Shown piece after piece: positions 36,401 to 50,393 of a stretch of 64,000 nucleotides of DNA (its first letter is position 1; each line of letters starts with the position of its first letter). The notes below the pieces were generated by a model. That model was given only the letters and a program-made list of their open reading frames with translations, was not told the origin of the DNA and searched no databases. The stretch comes from Tsukamurella asaccharolytica (GTDB lineage: Bacteria; Actinomycetota; Actinomycetes; Mycobacteriales; Mycobacteriaceae): NCBI RefSeq assembly GCF_007858435.1, contig NZ_VIGW01000003.1, positions 124,001-188,000 of the forward strand, read 5' to 3'. A program made the position numbers and the translations under genes.

Positions 36401-38115
36401 CGACCGCACCCAGCCGAAGCTCGGGCGACGCGCCGTCGAGCCATTCCGCGAGGCGATCGGCCCAGCCGGCCAGGCGCTGCGGGTTTTTCGCCGACAGGAC
36501 GAGCGTGACCACGGAGTCGCCCGGGTCCGCCGCGGGCGCGAGGTCCGGCGCCTGCTCGAGGACGACGTGGGCGTTGGTGCCGCCGAAACCGAACGACGAG
36601 ACCCCCGCGCGGCGTGGCCGATCGAGTTCCGGCCAGGCGCGGCGCTGATCCACGACGGCGATGCCCAATTGACCGAAGGGGATGTGCGGGTTCGGTTCGC
36701 TGTAGTGCGGCGACTGGGGCAACTCACCCTTCCGGAGGGCGAGAACAGTCTTGATCAGGCCGGTGATTCCGGCCGCGCCTTCGAGATGGCCTACGTTCCC
36801 CTTGACCGAGCCGATCAGCAACGGCGCCTCCGGTCGCCGACCACGACCGAGTACGCTCCCCAACGCGCGTGCCTCGATCGGGTCGCCGAGCGGTGTACCC
36901 GTTCCGTGCGCCTCGACGTAGTCGACCTCCCGCGGCGACACTCCGGCAGCCTCGTACGCGCTGCGCAGCACCGCCATCTGTGCGGCTGGATTCGGCGCGA
37001 ACAGTCCGTTCGACCGCCCGTCCTGGTTGACCGCGCTACCCCGGACCACCGCCAGGATGTCGTCGCCGTCGCGCTGTGCGTCCGACAGCCGCTTGAGAAC
37101 GACCACGCCGCATCCCTCGCCGCGTACGAATCCGTCCGCTGCGGCGTCGAAGGCGCTGCAGCGCCCCGTGGGCGAGAGCGCGCCCGACTCGTCGAACCCG
37201 TGGAACACCGCCGGCGACAGGAGGAGATTCACGCCGCCGACGAGCGCCGTGTCGCACTCGCCGAGGCGCAGGGACTGCGCCGCCAGGTGCAGCGCGACGA
37301 GCGACGACGAGCACGCGGTGTCGATCGTCAGGGACGGGCCGCGGAGGTCCAACAGGTACGACAAGCGGTTCGCGATGATGCTGAGGGCGCCGCCCGTATT
37401 GCTCCAGGCGTCGATCTCGGACAGATCCGACGCCGCGAGGTAGCCGTACTCGCTGACGCAGGCACCGACGAAGACCCCCGTCTTGGATCTGCGGAGCGAC
37501 TCGGGCGCGATCCCCGCCCGCTCCAGCGCTTCCCACGCCACTTCCAGCAGGATCCGCTGCTGGGGATCCATCCCGGCCGCTTCGCGCGCTGCGATGTCGA
37601 AGAACTCGGCGTCGAATCCTGCGACGTCGTCGAGGAAGCCGCCGTGGCGGGTGGTGCGGGCGAGCACGTCGTCCGCCGCAGCGGACGTGCCGTACCACGG
37701 AGCCCAACGGTCCGCGGGCACCTCGCCGACCGCGGACCCGCCGGATTCCAGAAGGTCCCACAGGCCTTCGGGATCGTCGATGCCTCCCGGCAGCCGGCAG
37801 CCGGCGCCGACGATCACCACCGGATCGCCGTGGACGGGTCCGGGATCGGCGGGCAATGACTCGGCGGTGGCCTCGCGCGCGTCGTCCCCCAGGTGGCTCG
37901 CCAGCAGTTCGATCGTGGGGTGCTCCCAGAGGTCGACCGGCGACAGGGAGCGCCCCGTGAACTCGGACAGCTCGCCCGCCAGCACCACCGCGTCCTTGGA
38001 GCCGACACCCAGGTCGATCAGCGGAGCCGCGGTGTCGACGGCGCTGCGGTCGACATCGAGGTGCTCGACCACGTAGTCGACGATCCACCGGCGTATGGCC
38101 GCAGCGTCGTGCCCC

Positions 38116-38123
<8 letters not shown>
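33402..38123 (-). CDS. ppsB: Modular type I PKS, PpsB-like with an extra N-terminal ACP (ACP-KS-AT-KR-ACP)
   Basis: A 1573-residue PKS (M. tuberculosis PpsB, 1538, begins directly with KS). Residues 1-80 form a carrier domain with Ser42 in DLGVGSKDAV, nearly superposable on that of the first PKS. KS Cys271; AT Ser715 (GHSVGE) with VASHT; a KR with GATGNLG, Ser in FTSISG and Tyr1342, but the usual Asn four residues on is Thr (YAATT); ACP Ser1502 (AGMDSL). The C-terminal third and the tail DDFTEDELLAQLAERL match PpsB as I recall it, while the ACP-KS half looks PpsA-like (GACVSEYG, then IANRLSYLLDLRGPS). It overlaps the first PKS by eight bases. Predicted to leave a beta-hydroxyl. Confidence 0.92.
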
Positions 38124-43583
<5,460 letters not shown>

Positions 43584-43587
<4 letters not shown>

Positions 43588-45338
43588 GCATCTCCACCGA
43601 GCCGCGCGAAACCACCGGTACGGTGCAGTTCCGCGCTCTCCCTCCGTCGCGTCTTGCCGCTGGTGGTGATCGGGATGGCTCCCTGCGGAACGAGCACGAT
43701 GTCGGCGGCGCGCAGATTGTGCGCGCGGGCGACCGCGTTGGCGACCTTGGTGCGGGTGTCGGTGACGAATGCCGCGGCCTCGCCGGGATCGCTCGGCAGG
43801 CGGCGCAACTCGGCGATGACAGCGAGCTGTTCGGTGTCCTTCCCCGAGAACGCGACGGCGGCGGTCCGTGCGCCGGTGAAGGCACTGACCGTGGCCTCGA
43901 TGTCGTCCGGGTAGTGATTGCGTCCGTCGATGATGATGAGGTCCTTGATCCGACCGACGACGAAGAGGTCGCCCTCGGAGATGACGCCGAGATCGCCGGT
44001 CCGCATCCACGGCCCCTCCGGGATGCCGTCCTCCGGATCCACTAGGCGCGCACCGAACACCTCCTCGGTCCGCACCGGGTCGCGCCAGTATCCGGCCGCG
44101 ATGTTCGCGCCGTGCACCCAGACCTCGCCGACCCTGCCGGCCGCGCACTCGCGGCGGGTCTCGGGATCGACGACGCGGAACAGGGTGCTCCGAGGGTGCC
44201 CGAGGCCCACTTGTTCCGAGGCCGCCTCGTCCTCGACTCGGAGGGCGTGGCCGGCCGCGAGCATGTCGTAGTCGAACGTGGCGAACGGAAGTGGAGTACC
44301 CGGTGCGAGCGAGGACACGTACAGCGTCGCCTCGGCGAGCCCGTACGCGGGCAACTGCACACCGTCCCTCAGGCCCAGCGGCGCGAACCGCTCGTTGAAC
44401 CGCCGCACGGTTCCGGCCTGGACCCGCTCGGCGGCGTTCATGATGCCGTGGACGCCGGCGAGCGACAGTCCTTCCAGGTCCTCGTCGCGGGTGCGCCGTG
44501 CAGCCAGTTCGAAGGCGAAGTTCGGCGCTGCCGAGTGCGCGGCGGGGTAGCTCGCGAGCAGCCGGATCCACCGGGACGGCTTCTGGAGGAACGAGACGGG
44601 GCTGGTGAGCACCGCACGGCGGCCGGTACCGACGGGAGCCATGATCCCGAGCATCAGTCCGAGGTCGTGGAAGAAGGGCAACCAGGAGACGAGCGTGGTG
44701 TCCTCGGGCGGGTAGCCCCCGACATCGGTGAACTGATCCGCGGCGATCTGCGCGATGTTCAGCGCCACGTTCTCGTGCGTGACGATCACACCGGACGGCG
44801 TCCCCGTGGAACCGGAGGTGTACTGCAGCAGCGCGGGCCTCGATCCGACGTGGTCCACCACGTAATCTCCCGGCGGCGAGTCGTAGTCGAGGGCGTCGAG
44901 CTCGATCACCTCGACCCGCGGGCCGGAGAGTGCGTTCACCGTCGGCAGCACGGCATCGACCGCCGTGGTCGTCGTCATGACCGCGACGGGTTCACAGTCT
45001 GCGAGCACCCGTGCGGCTCGGTCATCATGCGCACCGAACAGCGGGACGGACAGCGGCACCGCCACGAATCCCGCCTCGAGAGCCCCGAGGAAGCCCACGA
45101 CGTAGTCCATCGACTGCGGCGCGAGGATTGCGACGCGGTCCCCCGGGCCACCGTGGCGAAGGAGCTCCGCCGCGACCACTCGTACGCGTTCGTACATCTC
45201 GGACCAGGTCAGAGTCTCGAAGTAGCCATCCGGATCGATGTCGTAGTCGACGAAGGTGAACGCCGGTCGATCGTCGGATTCGCGCGCGCGGCGCTCGAGA
45301 GCGACGGGGATCAGTTCCACCGAGTTCGACACAGTCAT
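43584..45338 (-). CDS. fadD26: Fatty acyl-AMP ligase (FAAL), FadD26-like
   Basis: A 584-residue adenylating enzyme (M. tuberculosis FadD26, 583). It activates a long fatty acid as acyl-adenylate and passes it to the loading ACP of the first PKS instead of CoA. Motifs: ATP loop YTSGSTGTPSGV near 170, WLPFFHDLGLMLG, YGLAEATLYVS near 330, RTGDLG, and the hinge/C-domain with Lys in TSGKTRRR. The segment after the hinge (VVGRIKDLIIIDGRNHYPDDIE) has the FAAL pattern. First gene of the operon; ATG 45338 sits about nine bases after AAAGGTG, though GTG 45350 is possible. It is preceded by a 281-base regulatory gap. Confidence 0.95.
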
Positions 45339-45619
45339 GCCCGTACACACCTTTCGACGGAGGGGCCGTCAGGAGCGGTCGCAACGACCACCCACCATCC
45401 GAAGCGCCCCAGTTGCCAATAGCCTTTGCTGGTCACCACGCATTGCTTCACGATTGCAAGCGCGAGTATGACACGGTGTTTTGCAATTGCGCTCTCCGTT
45501 TGCCAAACGAGATTGGCGGCAAAGTGGTCGGCCAGACCGTCACCCCGGAGAAGCCGCAGGTTGCGATCGCAACGTCGATCGAAATACGGGCGTGAGAACG
45601 GAACGCAGCCCGGAGGTAA
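45339..45619. promoter_or_regulatory. Intergenic region before the pps-like operon, AT-richer with dyads
   Basis: The largest gap in the window, between tesA and fadD, is the likely promoter of the whole PKS operon. Bases 45410-45525 are markedly AT-richer than the flanks. Dyads seen: CGTTTG-C-CAAACG (45497-45509), GCCAA-N6-TTGGC (45502-45517), TTTGCC-N13-GGCAAA (45499-45523) and the palindrome GCAATTGC (45483-45490). These overlap and could be an operator for one or more regulators. No convincing reading frame or obvious -10/-35 pair can be assigned. Confidence 0.55.
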
Positions 45620-46336
45620 CTAAATGCTCGGTTGTGCGTCGCGCCATCGCGCGAGCGTGGCCTCGACGTCGCCGGCGAGATCCGAGAGATGGTCGGCCAG
45701 GTAGAAGTGGTGGCCGGTGAAGCCCCGGAGACCGAAATCGGCGGTAGTGCGCTCGGCCCACGGAACCATCCGCTCGGAGGTGGCGATGACGTCCTCCGAG
45801 CCCGCGTAGGCACGGATCGGGCAGGCCAGCGCCGCCGATGCGCCTGGCCGGTAGCGCGTGATCGCCCGGAAACCCCGCAGTGTCGGCAGGATGCGGGCGG
45901 AGAACTCCTCGTGGGCCAGCAGCGCGGGGTCGATCCCGGTCATCGTGGCGGCGGCCGCGATCAGACCCTCGTCAGAATCCTCGACGTCGTCGAAGCCGCT
46001 GTGGCCGGGTGCAGCGCAAGCCGACACGAACAGTCCGTCGATCGGACTGCCCGCCGCCGCGAATCGACGGGCCATCTCGAAGCCGACGAGAGCGCCCATG
46101 CTGTGCCCGAAGAAGGCAACGCGGGTGTCACCCAGAGTTTCCGGCGAGACCTTGCGCCACAGTTCGTCCGCGAGCGCTTCGATGCCGTCCAGCGTCGCGA
46201 TGTCGTGCGTGCCGGATCGTCCGGGATACGGAACCGCGATCCTGCGCACCGCCGGGGTGAACTCCCGGGCGAACGGGGCGTAGTACGTGGGGGCGCCCCC
46301 AGCGTGTGGGAACAGCAGTAAAGTCGTCGTGCTCAC
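45620..46336 (-). CDS. tesA: Type II thioesterase, TesA-like
   Basis: A 238-residue alpha/beta hydrolase. FPHAGGAPTYY near residue 9 is the oxyanion opening, Ser79 lies in FGHSMGALVG, Asp182 in AGSEDVI, and His209 in GHHFYL. TesA of M. tuberculosis (261 residues) interacts with the Pps system and is needed for phthiocerol lipids; it lies directly upstream of the fadD26 locus there, as here. Expected jobs are release of the PpsE-bound chain or removal of stalled acyl groups. GTG 46336 follows AGGGTGG; GTG 46345 is an alternative adding three residues. Divergent from the nucleoside hydrolase with about 32 bases between. Confidence 0.93.
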   Translation of the reverse strand: MSTTTLLLFPHAGGAPTYYAPFAREFTPAVRRIAVPYPGRSGTHDIATLDGIEALADELWRKVSPETLGDTRVAFFGHSMGALVGFEMARRFAAAGSPIDGLFVSACAAPGHSGFDDVEDSDEGLIAAAATMTGIDPALLAHEEFSARILPTLRGFRAITRYRPGASAALACPIRAYAGSEDVIATSERMVPWAERTTADFGLRGFTGHHFYLADHLSDLAGDVEATLARWRDAQPSI

Positions 46337-46368
46337 GGCCGCCACCCTAACGCCGTTACGATTCCGGT

Positions 46369-47400
46369 ATGACCAAGGTGATCTTCGACTGCGACACCGG
46401 GGTGGACGACTCTCTGGCGCTGCTCTACCTCCTGAGCAAGCCGGAGGTGGATCTCCTCGGCATCGTCTCGACGGCCGGCAACGTGCCGGGTCCTCAGGTG
46501 GTGGAGAACAATCTCGGCTGGCTGGAGTTACTGGGCCGCACTGACATCGAGGTCTTCCGCGGCTCCGACGCTCCGCTGTCGACCCCGCTGATGACCACCG
46601 AGGAGACGCACGGACCGCTCGGCGTCGGATACGCCGACCTGCCGACGCCGGACCGCGGACCGTCGGAGATCACGGGCCCACAGGCGTGGTCCGACCTGAC
46701 GCGCGCCCACCCGGGCGAGGTCGTCGCCCTCGTGACCGGGCCGTGCACCAACCTCGCGCTGGCTCTGCGCGACGATCCGGGGATCCTCGCCCGGCTGCGC
46801 CGCCTGGTGATCATGGGCGGCACCTTCTGGCACCCCGGCAACACCACGCCCACCTCGGAATGGAACGTCGCGGTGGACCCGGAGTCGCTCTGGGAGGTGC
46901 TGCGCGCATACGGCGAGCTCGACGGCACCGGCACCCCGTTGCCCATCCTGTGCCCGCTCGATCTCACCGAGACGATCGAGCTCACGCCCGATCACCTGCT
47001 GCGGCTCGCCGACGCCGCAGGCAGCACCCCGGCCGAGTGCCTCGATCCCGAGGACGCCGACGGAACGCGCTCGTCCGCGAGTAATCCCGTGATCCGCGCC
47101 GCCTCCGACGCCGTGCGGTTCTACTTCGAGTTCCACCGCGACCAGGACCTCGGCTACATCGCGCACATGCACGATCCCTTCGCCGCCGCGGTCGCCCTGG
47201 ACCCTACGATAGTGGAGACGAGGGCCTACCCCGTGGACGTGGAACTGACCGGATCGCTCACTCGCGGAACAACGATCGCCGACGTGCACGGCAGCTGGAA
47301 TCGCCCGGACACCGCACAGGTCGCCGTCGCCACCGACCAGGTGGCCTTCTTCGACGACCTGCTCGACTCCATCGCAGGCCTGGCCCGTGCCCGCGGCTGA
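46369..47400 (+). CDS. Nucleoside hydrolase (inosine-uridine-preferring type)
   Basis: A 343-residue N-ribohydrolase that splits nucleosides into base and ribose for salvage. The calcium-binding N-terminus FDCDTGVDDSLALL (DxDxGxDD) is intact, as are VTGPCTNLA near residue 125, IMGGTF with downstream EWNVAVDPES, and AHMHDPFAAAVALDP (the C-terminal His-Asp). It marks a return to ordinary metabolic genes at the right side of the PKS locus. The downstream DinB-like gene overlaps its end by 14 bases. Confidence 0.95.
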   Translation: MTKVIFDCDTGVDDSLALLYLLSKPEVDLLGIVSTAGNVPGPQVVENNLGWLELLGRTDIEVFRGSDAPLSTPLMTTEETHGPLGVGYADLPTPDRGPSEITGPQAWSDLTRAHPGEVVALVTGPCTNLALALRDDPGILARLRRLVIMGGTFWHPGNTTPTSEWNVAVDPESLWEVLRAYGELDGTGTPLPILCPLDLTETIELTPDHLLRLADAAGSTPAECLDPEDADGTRSSASNPVIRAASDAVRFYFEFHRDQDLGYIAHMHDPFAAAVALDPTIVETRAYPVDVELTGSLTRGTTIADVHGSWNRPDTAQVAVATDQVAFFDDLLDSIAGLARARG

Positions 47401-47872
47401 GGGCCAGATCGCGGCGTTCCTCGACGTCGCCGCGGAGACCCTGGACACGGTCGAGAGCGTGCTCGGCGACCTGGACGACACGACGGTCAACACCGCGCCG
47501 CCGGTCCCGGGAGTGAACACGGTGTTCGCACTCGTCACCCATGTCGGCGGCGCGCTGGGCTACTGGGGAGGCTCGCTGCTCGCCGGGGAGGACATCCCCC
47601 GCGATCGGTCCGCGGAGTTCCGCGCGGCAGGCACCGTCGACGAAGCGCGGGCTGTCGTCGCCCGACTGCGCACCGACCTGCCGCGCTGGGCGGCGATAGC
47701 CGCCACCGGGATCCGGAACCCCGACGCCACCGGCACCACGCGGCGCGACGCCGCCGCGGCTACGCCGGAGTGGGTGCTCACCCACATGCTGCGCGAGCTC
47801 ACCCAGCACACCGGACACATGGAGATCTGTCGCGACGTCGTCGCGCGCCGCGCAGACAGCACGCCATGCTGA
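47387..47872 (+). CDS. DinB/maleylpyruvate-isomerase-like four-helix protein
   Basis: A 161-residue four-helix-bundle protein of the DinB/DUF664 type. THVGGALGYWGG near 50 and ELTQHTGHMEICRD near 140 carry the expected metal-ligand histidines (His in VTHVGG; HTGH). Family members are thiol-dependent (mycothiol or bacillithiol) transferases or isomerases; the substrate is unknown. GTG 47387 overlaps the nucleoside hydrolase by 14 bases and the stop overlaps the next gene by seven, so these three genes are coupled. Confidence 0.83.
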   Translation: MPAAEGQIAAFLDVAAETLDTVESVLGDLDDTTVNTAPPVPGVNTVFALVTHVGGALGYWGGSLLAGEDIPRDRSAEFRAAGTVDEARAVVARLRTDLPRWAAIAATGIRNPDATGTTRRDAAAATPEWVLTHMLRELTQHTGHMEICRDVVARRADSTPC

Positions 47873-48483
47873 TTCCGAAGGCCGTCGCCGAGGGCGTCCG
47901 CGAGGGCCGGATCACCACGCAGTACCGCCGGTGGGACACCCCGCGCGTGAAGGTGGGCGGCACCCAGCTCACGCCGGCCGGAGTGCTGCGTTTCACCCGT
48001 GTGACCCGCGTGGCTTCCGTGGAGAAGATCAGCGATCGCGCCGCCCGCGCCGCTGGGGTCAGGGACGCCGCAGCGCTGCGCACCTTGCTCACGCCCCGCG
48101 ACCCGGACGCGCCCCGGCGGGAACGGTCCGCGCGCGGCGGCGAGCACATCTACCGAATCCACCTCGAATGGGCCGGCGAGGACCCGCGTCTCGCGCTGCG
48201 CGAGGAGATCCCGGAGGCGGCCGAGCTCGCGGCCATCGGGCAGCGCCTCGCGCGGCTCGACGCCCGCGAAGACGGCCCGTGGACCCGCGACATCCTCGCC
48301 TGGATCCGCGACCACCCACACGTCGTCTCCAAGGAGCTCGCGGCCGAACGCGGCGTCGAGTTGCTGCCGATGAAGTCCGACATCCGCAAGCTCAAGGGCA
48401 TGGGGCTGACCATCAGCCATGAGGTCGGCTACGAGCTCTCGCCCCGCGGCGCCGCGTACCTGGCCTGGGCGGAAGCTCAGTGA
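47866..48483 (+). CDS. Two-domain protein: PUA/ASCH-like N-terminus with winged-helix C-terminus
   Basis: A 205-residue protein. Residues 1-70 (MLIPKAVAEGVREGRI, then RRWDTPRVKVGGTQLTP) resemble the beta-barrel of ASCH/PUA-like RNA-binding folds. Residues 135-205 (WTRDILAWIRDHPHVVSKELA, shown in part as DILAWIRDHPHV, then KLKGMGLTISHEVGYELSPRG) look like a winged helix-turn-helix. I have no functional assignment; an RNA- or DNA-binding regulator is a guess. ATG 47866 overlaps the stop of the DinB-like gene; a longer frame from 47770 is a shadow over it. Confidence 0.78.
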   Translation: MLIPKAVAEGVREGRITTQYRRWDTPRVKVGGTQLTPAGVLRFTRVTRVASVEKISDRAARAAGVRDAAALRTLLTPRDPDAPRRERSARGGEHIYRIHLEWAGEDPRLALREEIPEAAELAAIGQRLARLDAREDGPWTRDILAWIRDHPHVVSKELAAERGVELLPMKSDIRKLKGMGLTISHEVGYELSPRGAAYLAWAEAQ

Positions 48484-48505
48484 CCCGGGTGCGCGCACCG
48501 CGGTC

Positions 48506-50146
48506 TTACGCCGGTTGGCCCTCGGAGGCCTCCTGCGCAGCGTCCTCAGCCGTGCTCTTCGCCCATCGGTAGTCGGCCTTGCCGGCCGGAGTGCGCTTGA
48601 CCTGGTCCACGAAGATGATTGTGCGCGGCACCTTGTATCCGGCGAGCTCGCCGCGGGCGAAGGTCTGCACCTCTTCGATCGACGGCGTCTCCTTGCCCTC
48701 CGCGATGGAGATGACCGCGGCCACGCGCTGCCCGTAGCGGGCGTCCGGAACCGGGACCACGAGGGCGTCCGAGATCGCCGGGTGCCCGTGCAGGGTGGCC
48801 TCGACCTCCTCGGCGTAGACCTTTTCGCCGCCTGTGTTGATGCACTGGCTGCCACGGCCCAGGAAGACGATGCCGCCGTCCTCCGCGGGGTACCCCATGT
48901 CGCCGAGCACCGAGATCCGCCGACCATCGGGCAGCGTCGGGAACGTGCGCGCGGACTTCTCGGGATCGTTGTAGTACCCGAGCGGGACGTTGCCGACGCG
49001 CGCGATGTAGCCGACCTGGCCCGTCTCGGTGATCTGCTCGAAGGACTCGTCGACCACCATCATCTTGTCGGTGGGCGGTGCATGCAGGTTGCCGTTCTCA
49101 TCGAGCGTCATCACGCCGTCGTTGCCGGACTCCGAGGCGCCGAAGTTGTCCCGCAGGATCAGCTCGGGCTTGATCGCGGCCATCCGGTCCCGCACGTGCT
49201 TGGACCAGATGGCGCCGCCCGAGGTGATCGAGAACAGCGACGAGAAGTCCGCCGTGTCCTTCTGCTTCTCCATCTCCTCGACGAGCGGGATGCCCATGGC
49301 GTCGCCCACGATGAGGATGGTCTGCGTCTGATCGCGCTTGATGTTCCGCACGATCTCCGCGGCCTTGAAGTCGCGTTCGAGGATGATCCGGGAGCCGAGC
49401 ACGAAGAAGGTGAACAGCGAGTAGGCGGCGGCGCCGTGCATGAGCGGAGCGGCCACGAGGAACGCCAGGGGCGGGAACTGCTTCGCTCCCTCGCCGACCT
49501 CCTCGAGGTTCTGCCGAGGCTCACCGCCGTAGGGCACGCCGGCCGACAGCGGCTTGCGGAAGAAGTCGTCGTGCTGCCAGACCACGCCCTTCGGGTAGCC
49601 CGTGGTGCCGCCGGTGTAGATGATGTAGTGCTCCTCGCCGGTACGCGCCTCGAAGTCGCGCTCCCTCGACTGCTCGGCGGCGTCGGCGAAGGGCACGAGC
49701 GCGACGTCGTCGAGTGCGGCGACCGCAGCCTCGAGTGCCGGCTCGGTCTCGCCGATCACGAAGACGGTCCGCAGCTCGGGAAGCTTGTCCACCAGCGTCG
49801 CCAGCGTGCGCTGATGCTCCGGCAACTCGACGATGATCCCGCGCGCGTCGGAGTTGGTGAAGATGTACTCGAGCTCGGGCGCGGTATAGCGGTAATTGAC
49901 GTTGACCGGGACCGCGCGGATCTTGATGAGGCCCAGGAGCGACTGCACGTGCTCCACGCTGTTCTTGAGGAACAGCGCGACGTGGTCGTACGCGCCGATC
50001 CCGTTCGCGGCGAACAGGTGCGCCACCTGGTTGGCCTGCCCGTCCATCTCCGCGTACGAGGTCTGATCGCCCTCGAAACTCAAGAGGATCCGTTCCGGGA
50101 CCGCGTCGACGACCGCCTCGAAGACATCGGCGAGGTTGAACTTCAT
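48506..50146 (-). CDS. Acyl-CoA synthetase, FadD19-like (steroid side chain or fatty acid CoA ligase)
   Basis: A 546-residue ANL-family ligase. YTGGTTGYPKGVVW near residue 175 is the ATP loop in the TGGTTG variant found in FadD19-type enzymes; FGASESGNDG, LGDMGYPAEDGG, GGEKVYAEEVE and the end PAGKADYRWAK match that subfamily (M. tuberculosis FadD19, 548 residues, ends SPAGKPDYRWAK as I recall). FadD19 activates the cholesterol side chain. ATG 50146 has a GGAG site. Two KstR-like operators lie 40-70 bases upstream, which fits regulation by the cholesterol-catabolism repressor. Confidence 0.9.
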   Translation of the reverse strand: MKFNLADVFEAVVDAVPERILLSFEGDQTSYAEMDGQANQVAHLFAANGIGAYDHVALFLKNSVEHVQSLLGLIKIRAVPVNVNYRYTAPELEYIFTNSDARGIIVELPEHQRTLATLVDKLPELRTVFVIGETEPALEAAVAALDDVALVPFADAAEQSRERDFEARTGEEHYIIYTGGTTGYPKGVVWQHDDFFRKPLSAGVPYGGEPRQNLEEVGEGAKQFPPLAFLVAAPLMHGAAAYSLFTFFVLGSRIILERDFKAAEIVRNIKRDQTQTILIVGDAMGIPLVEEMEKQKDTADFSSLFSITSGGAIWSKHVRDRMAAIKPELILRDNFGASESGNDGVMTLDENGNLHAPPTDKMMVVDESFEQITETGQVGYIARVGNVPLGYYNDPEKSARTFPTLPDGRRISVLGDMGYPAEDGGIVFLGRGSQCINTGGEKVYAEEVEATLHGHPAISDALVVPVPDARYGQRVAAVISIAEGKETPSIEEVQTFARGELAGYKVPRTIIFVDQVKRTPAGKADYRWAKSTAEDAAQEASEGQPA

Positions 50147-50186
50147 GCGCACTCCTGTTCCTGACCTGCGAAACCGTTCAGCTCGG

Positions 50187-50200
50187 CAGAACGTGTTCTA
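50187..50200. promoter_or_regulatory. KstR-like operator 1
   Basis: CAGAACGTGTTCTA fits the KstR consensus TnnAACnnGTTnnA except for its first base, and is otherwise a near-perfect palindrome. It lies 40 bases upstream of the acyl-CoA synthetase start. Confidence 0.7.
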
Positions 50201-50202
50201 GT

Positions 50203-50216
50203 TGTAACAGGTTCTA
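50203..50216. promoter_or_regulatory. KstR-like operator 2
   Basis: TGTAACAGGTTCTA fits TnnAACnnGTTnnA exactly. It begins 16 bases after the start of operator 1, so the two sites lie on nearly adjacent faces. Located between the divergent acyl-CoA synthetase and acyl-CoA-dehydrogenase-like genes; either or both could be controlled. Confidence 0.75.
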
Positions 50217-50393
50217 TTGCAGCGCGGAGCGGAATCGGGCATGAAAAGCCCGGAGATCCGACAGGGAGCGCACACACCCGCCGACGCACCCTCCGTCGAA
50301 CCTAGGCCACCGCGGCGCGCGATCCGGCCGGAATACGTTCACGGCGCGGCGAACCCTCGTCAGAGGATCGTTCGCAGACCACAGTTGTCGGCC

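Noticed and set aside
43588-44571. Extension of the first PKS reading frame upstream of 43587
   Set aside because: The extra 328 residues are arginine/proline-rich and overlap fadD26. The GTG at 43587, overlapping the fadD stop and behind GGTGGAG, gives a start matching PpsA.
48488-48499. Palindrome GGTGCGCGCACC between the convergent winged-helix and FadD genes as a terminator
   Set aside because: Perfect but only six bases per arm with no loop and no T-rich tail. High-GC DNA produces such palindromes by chance.
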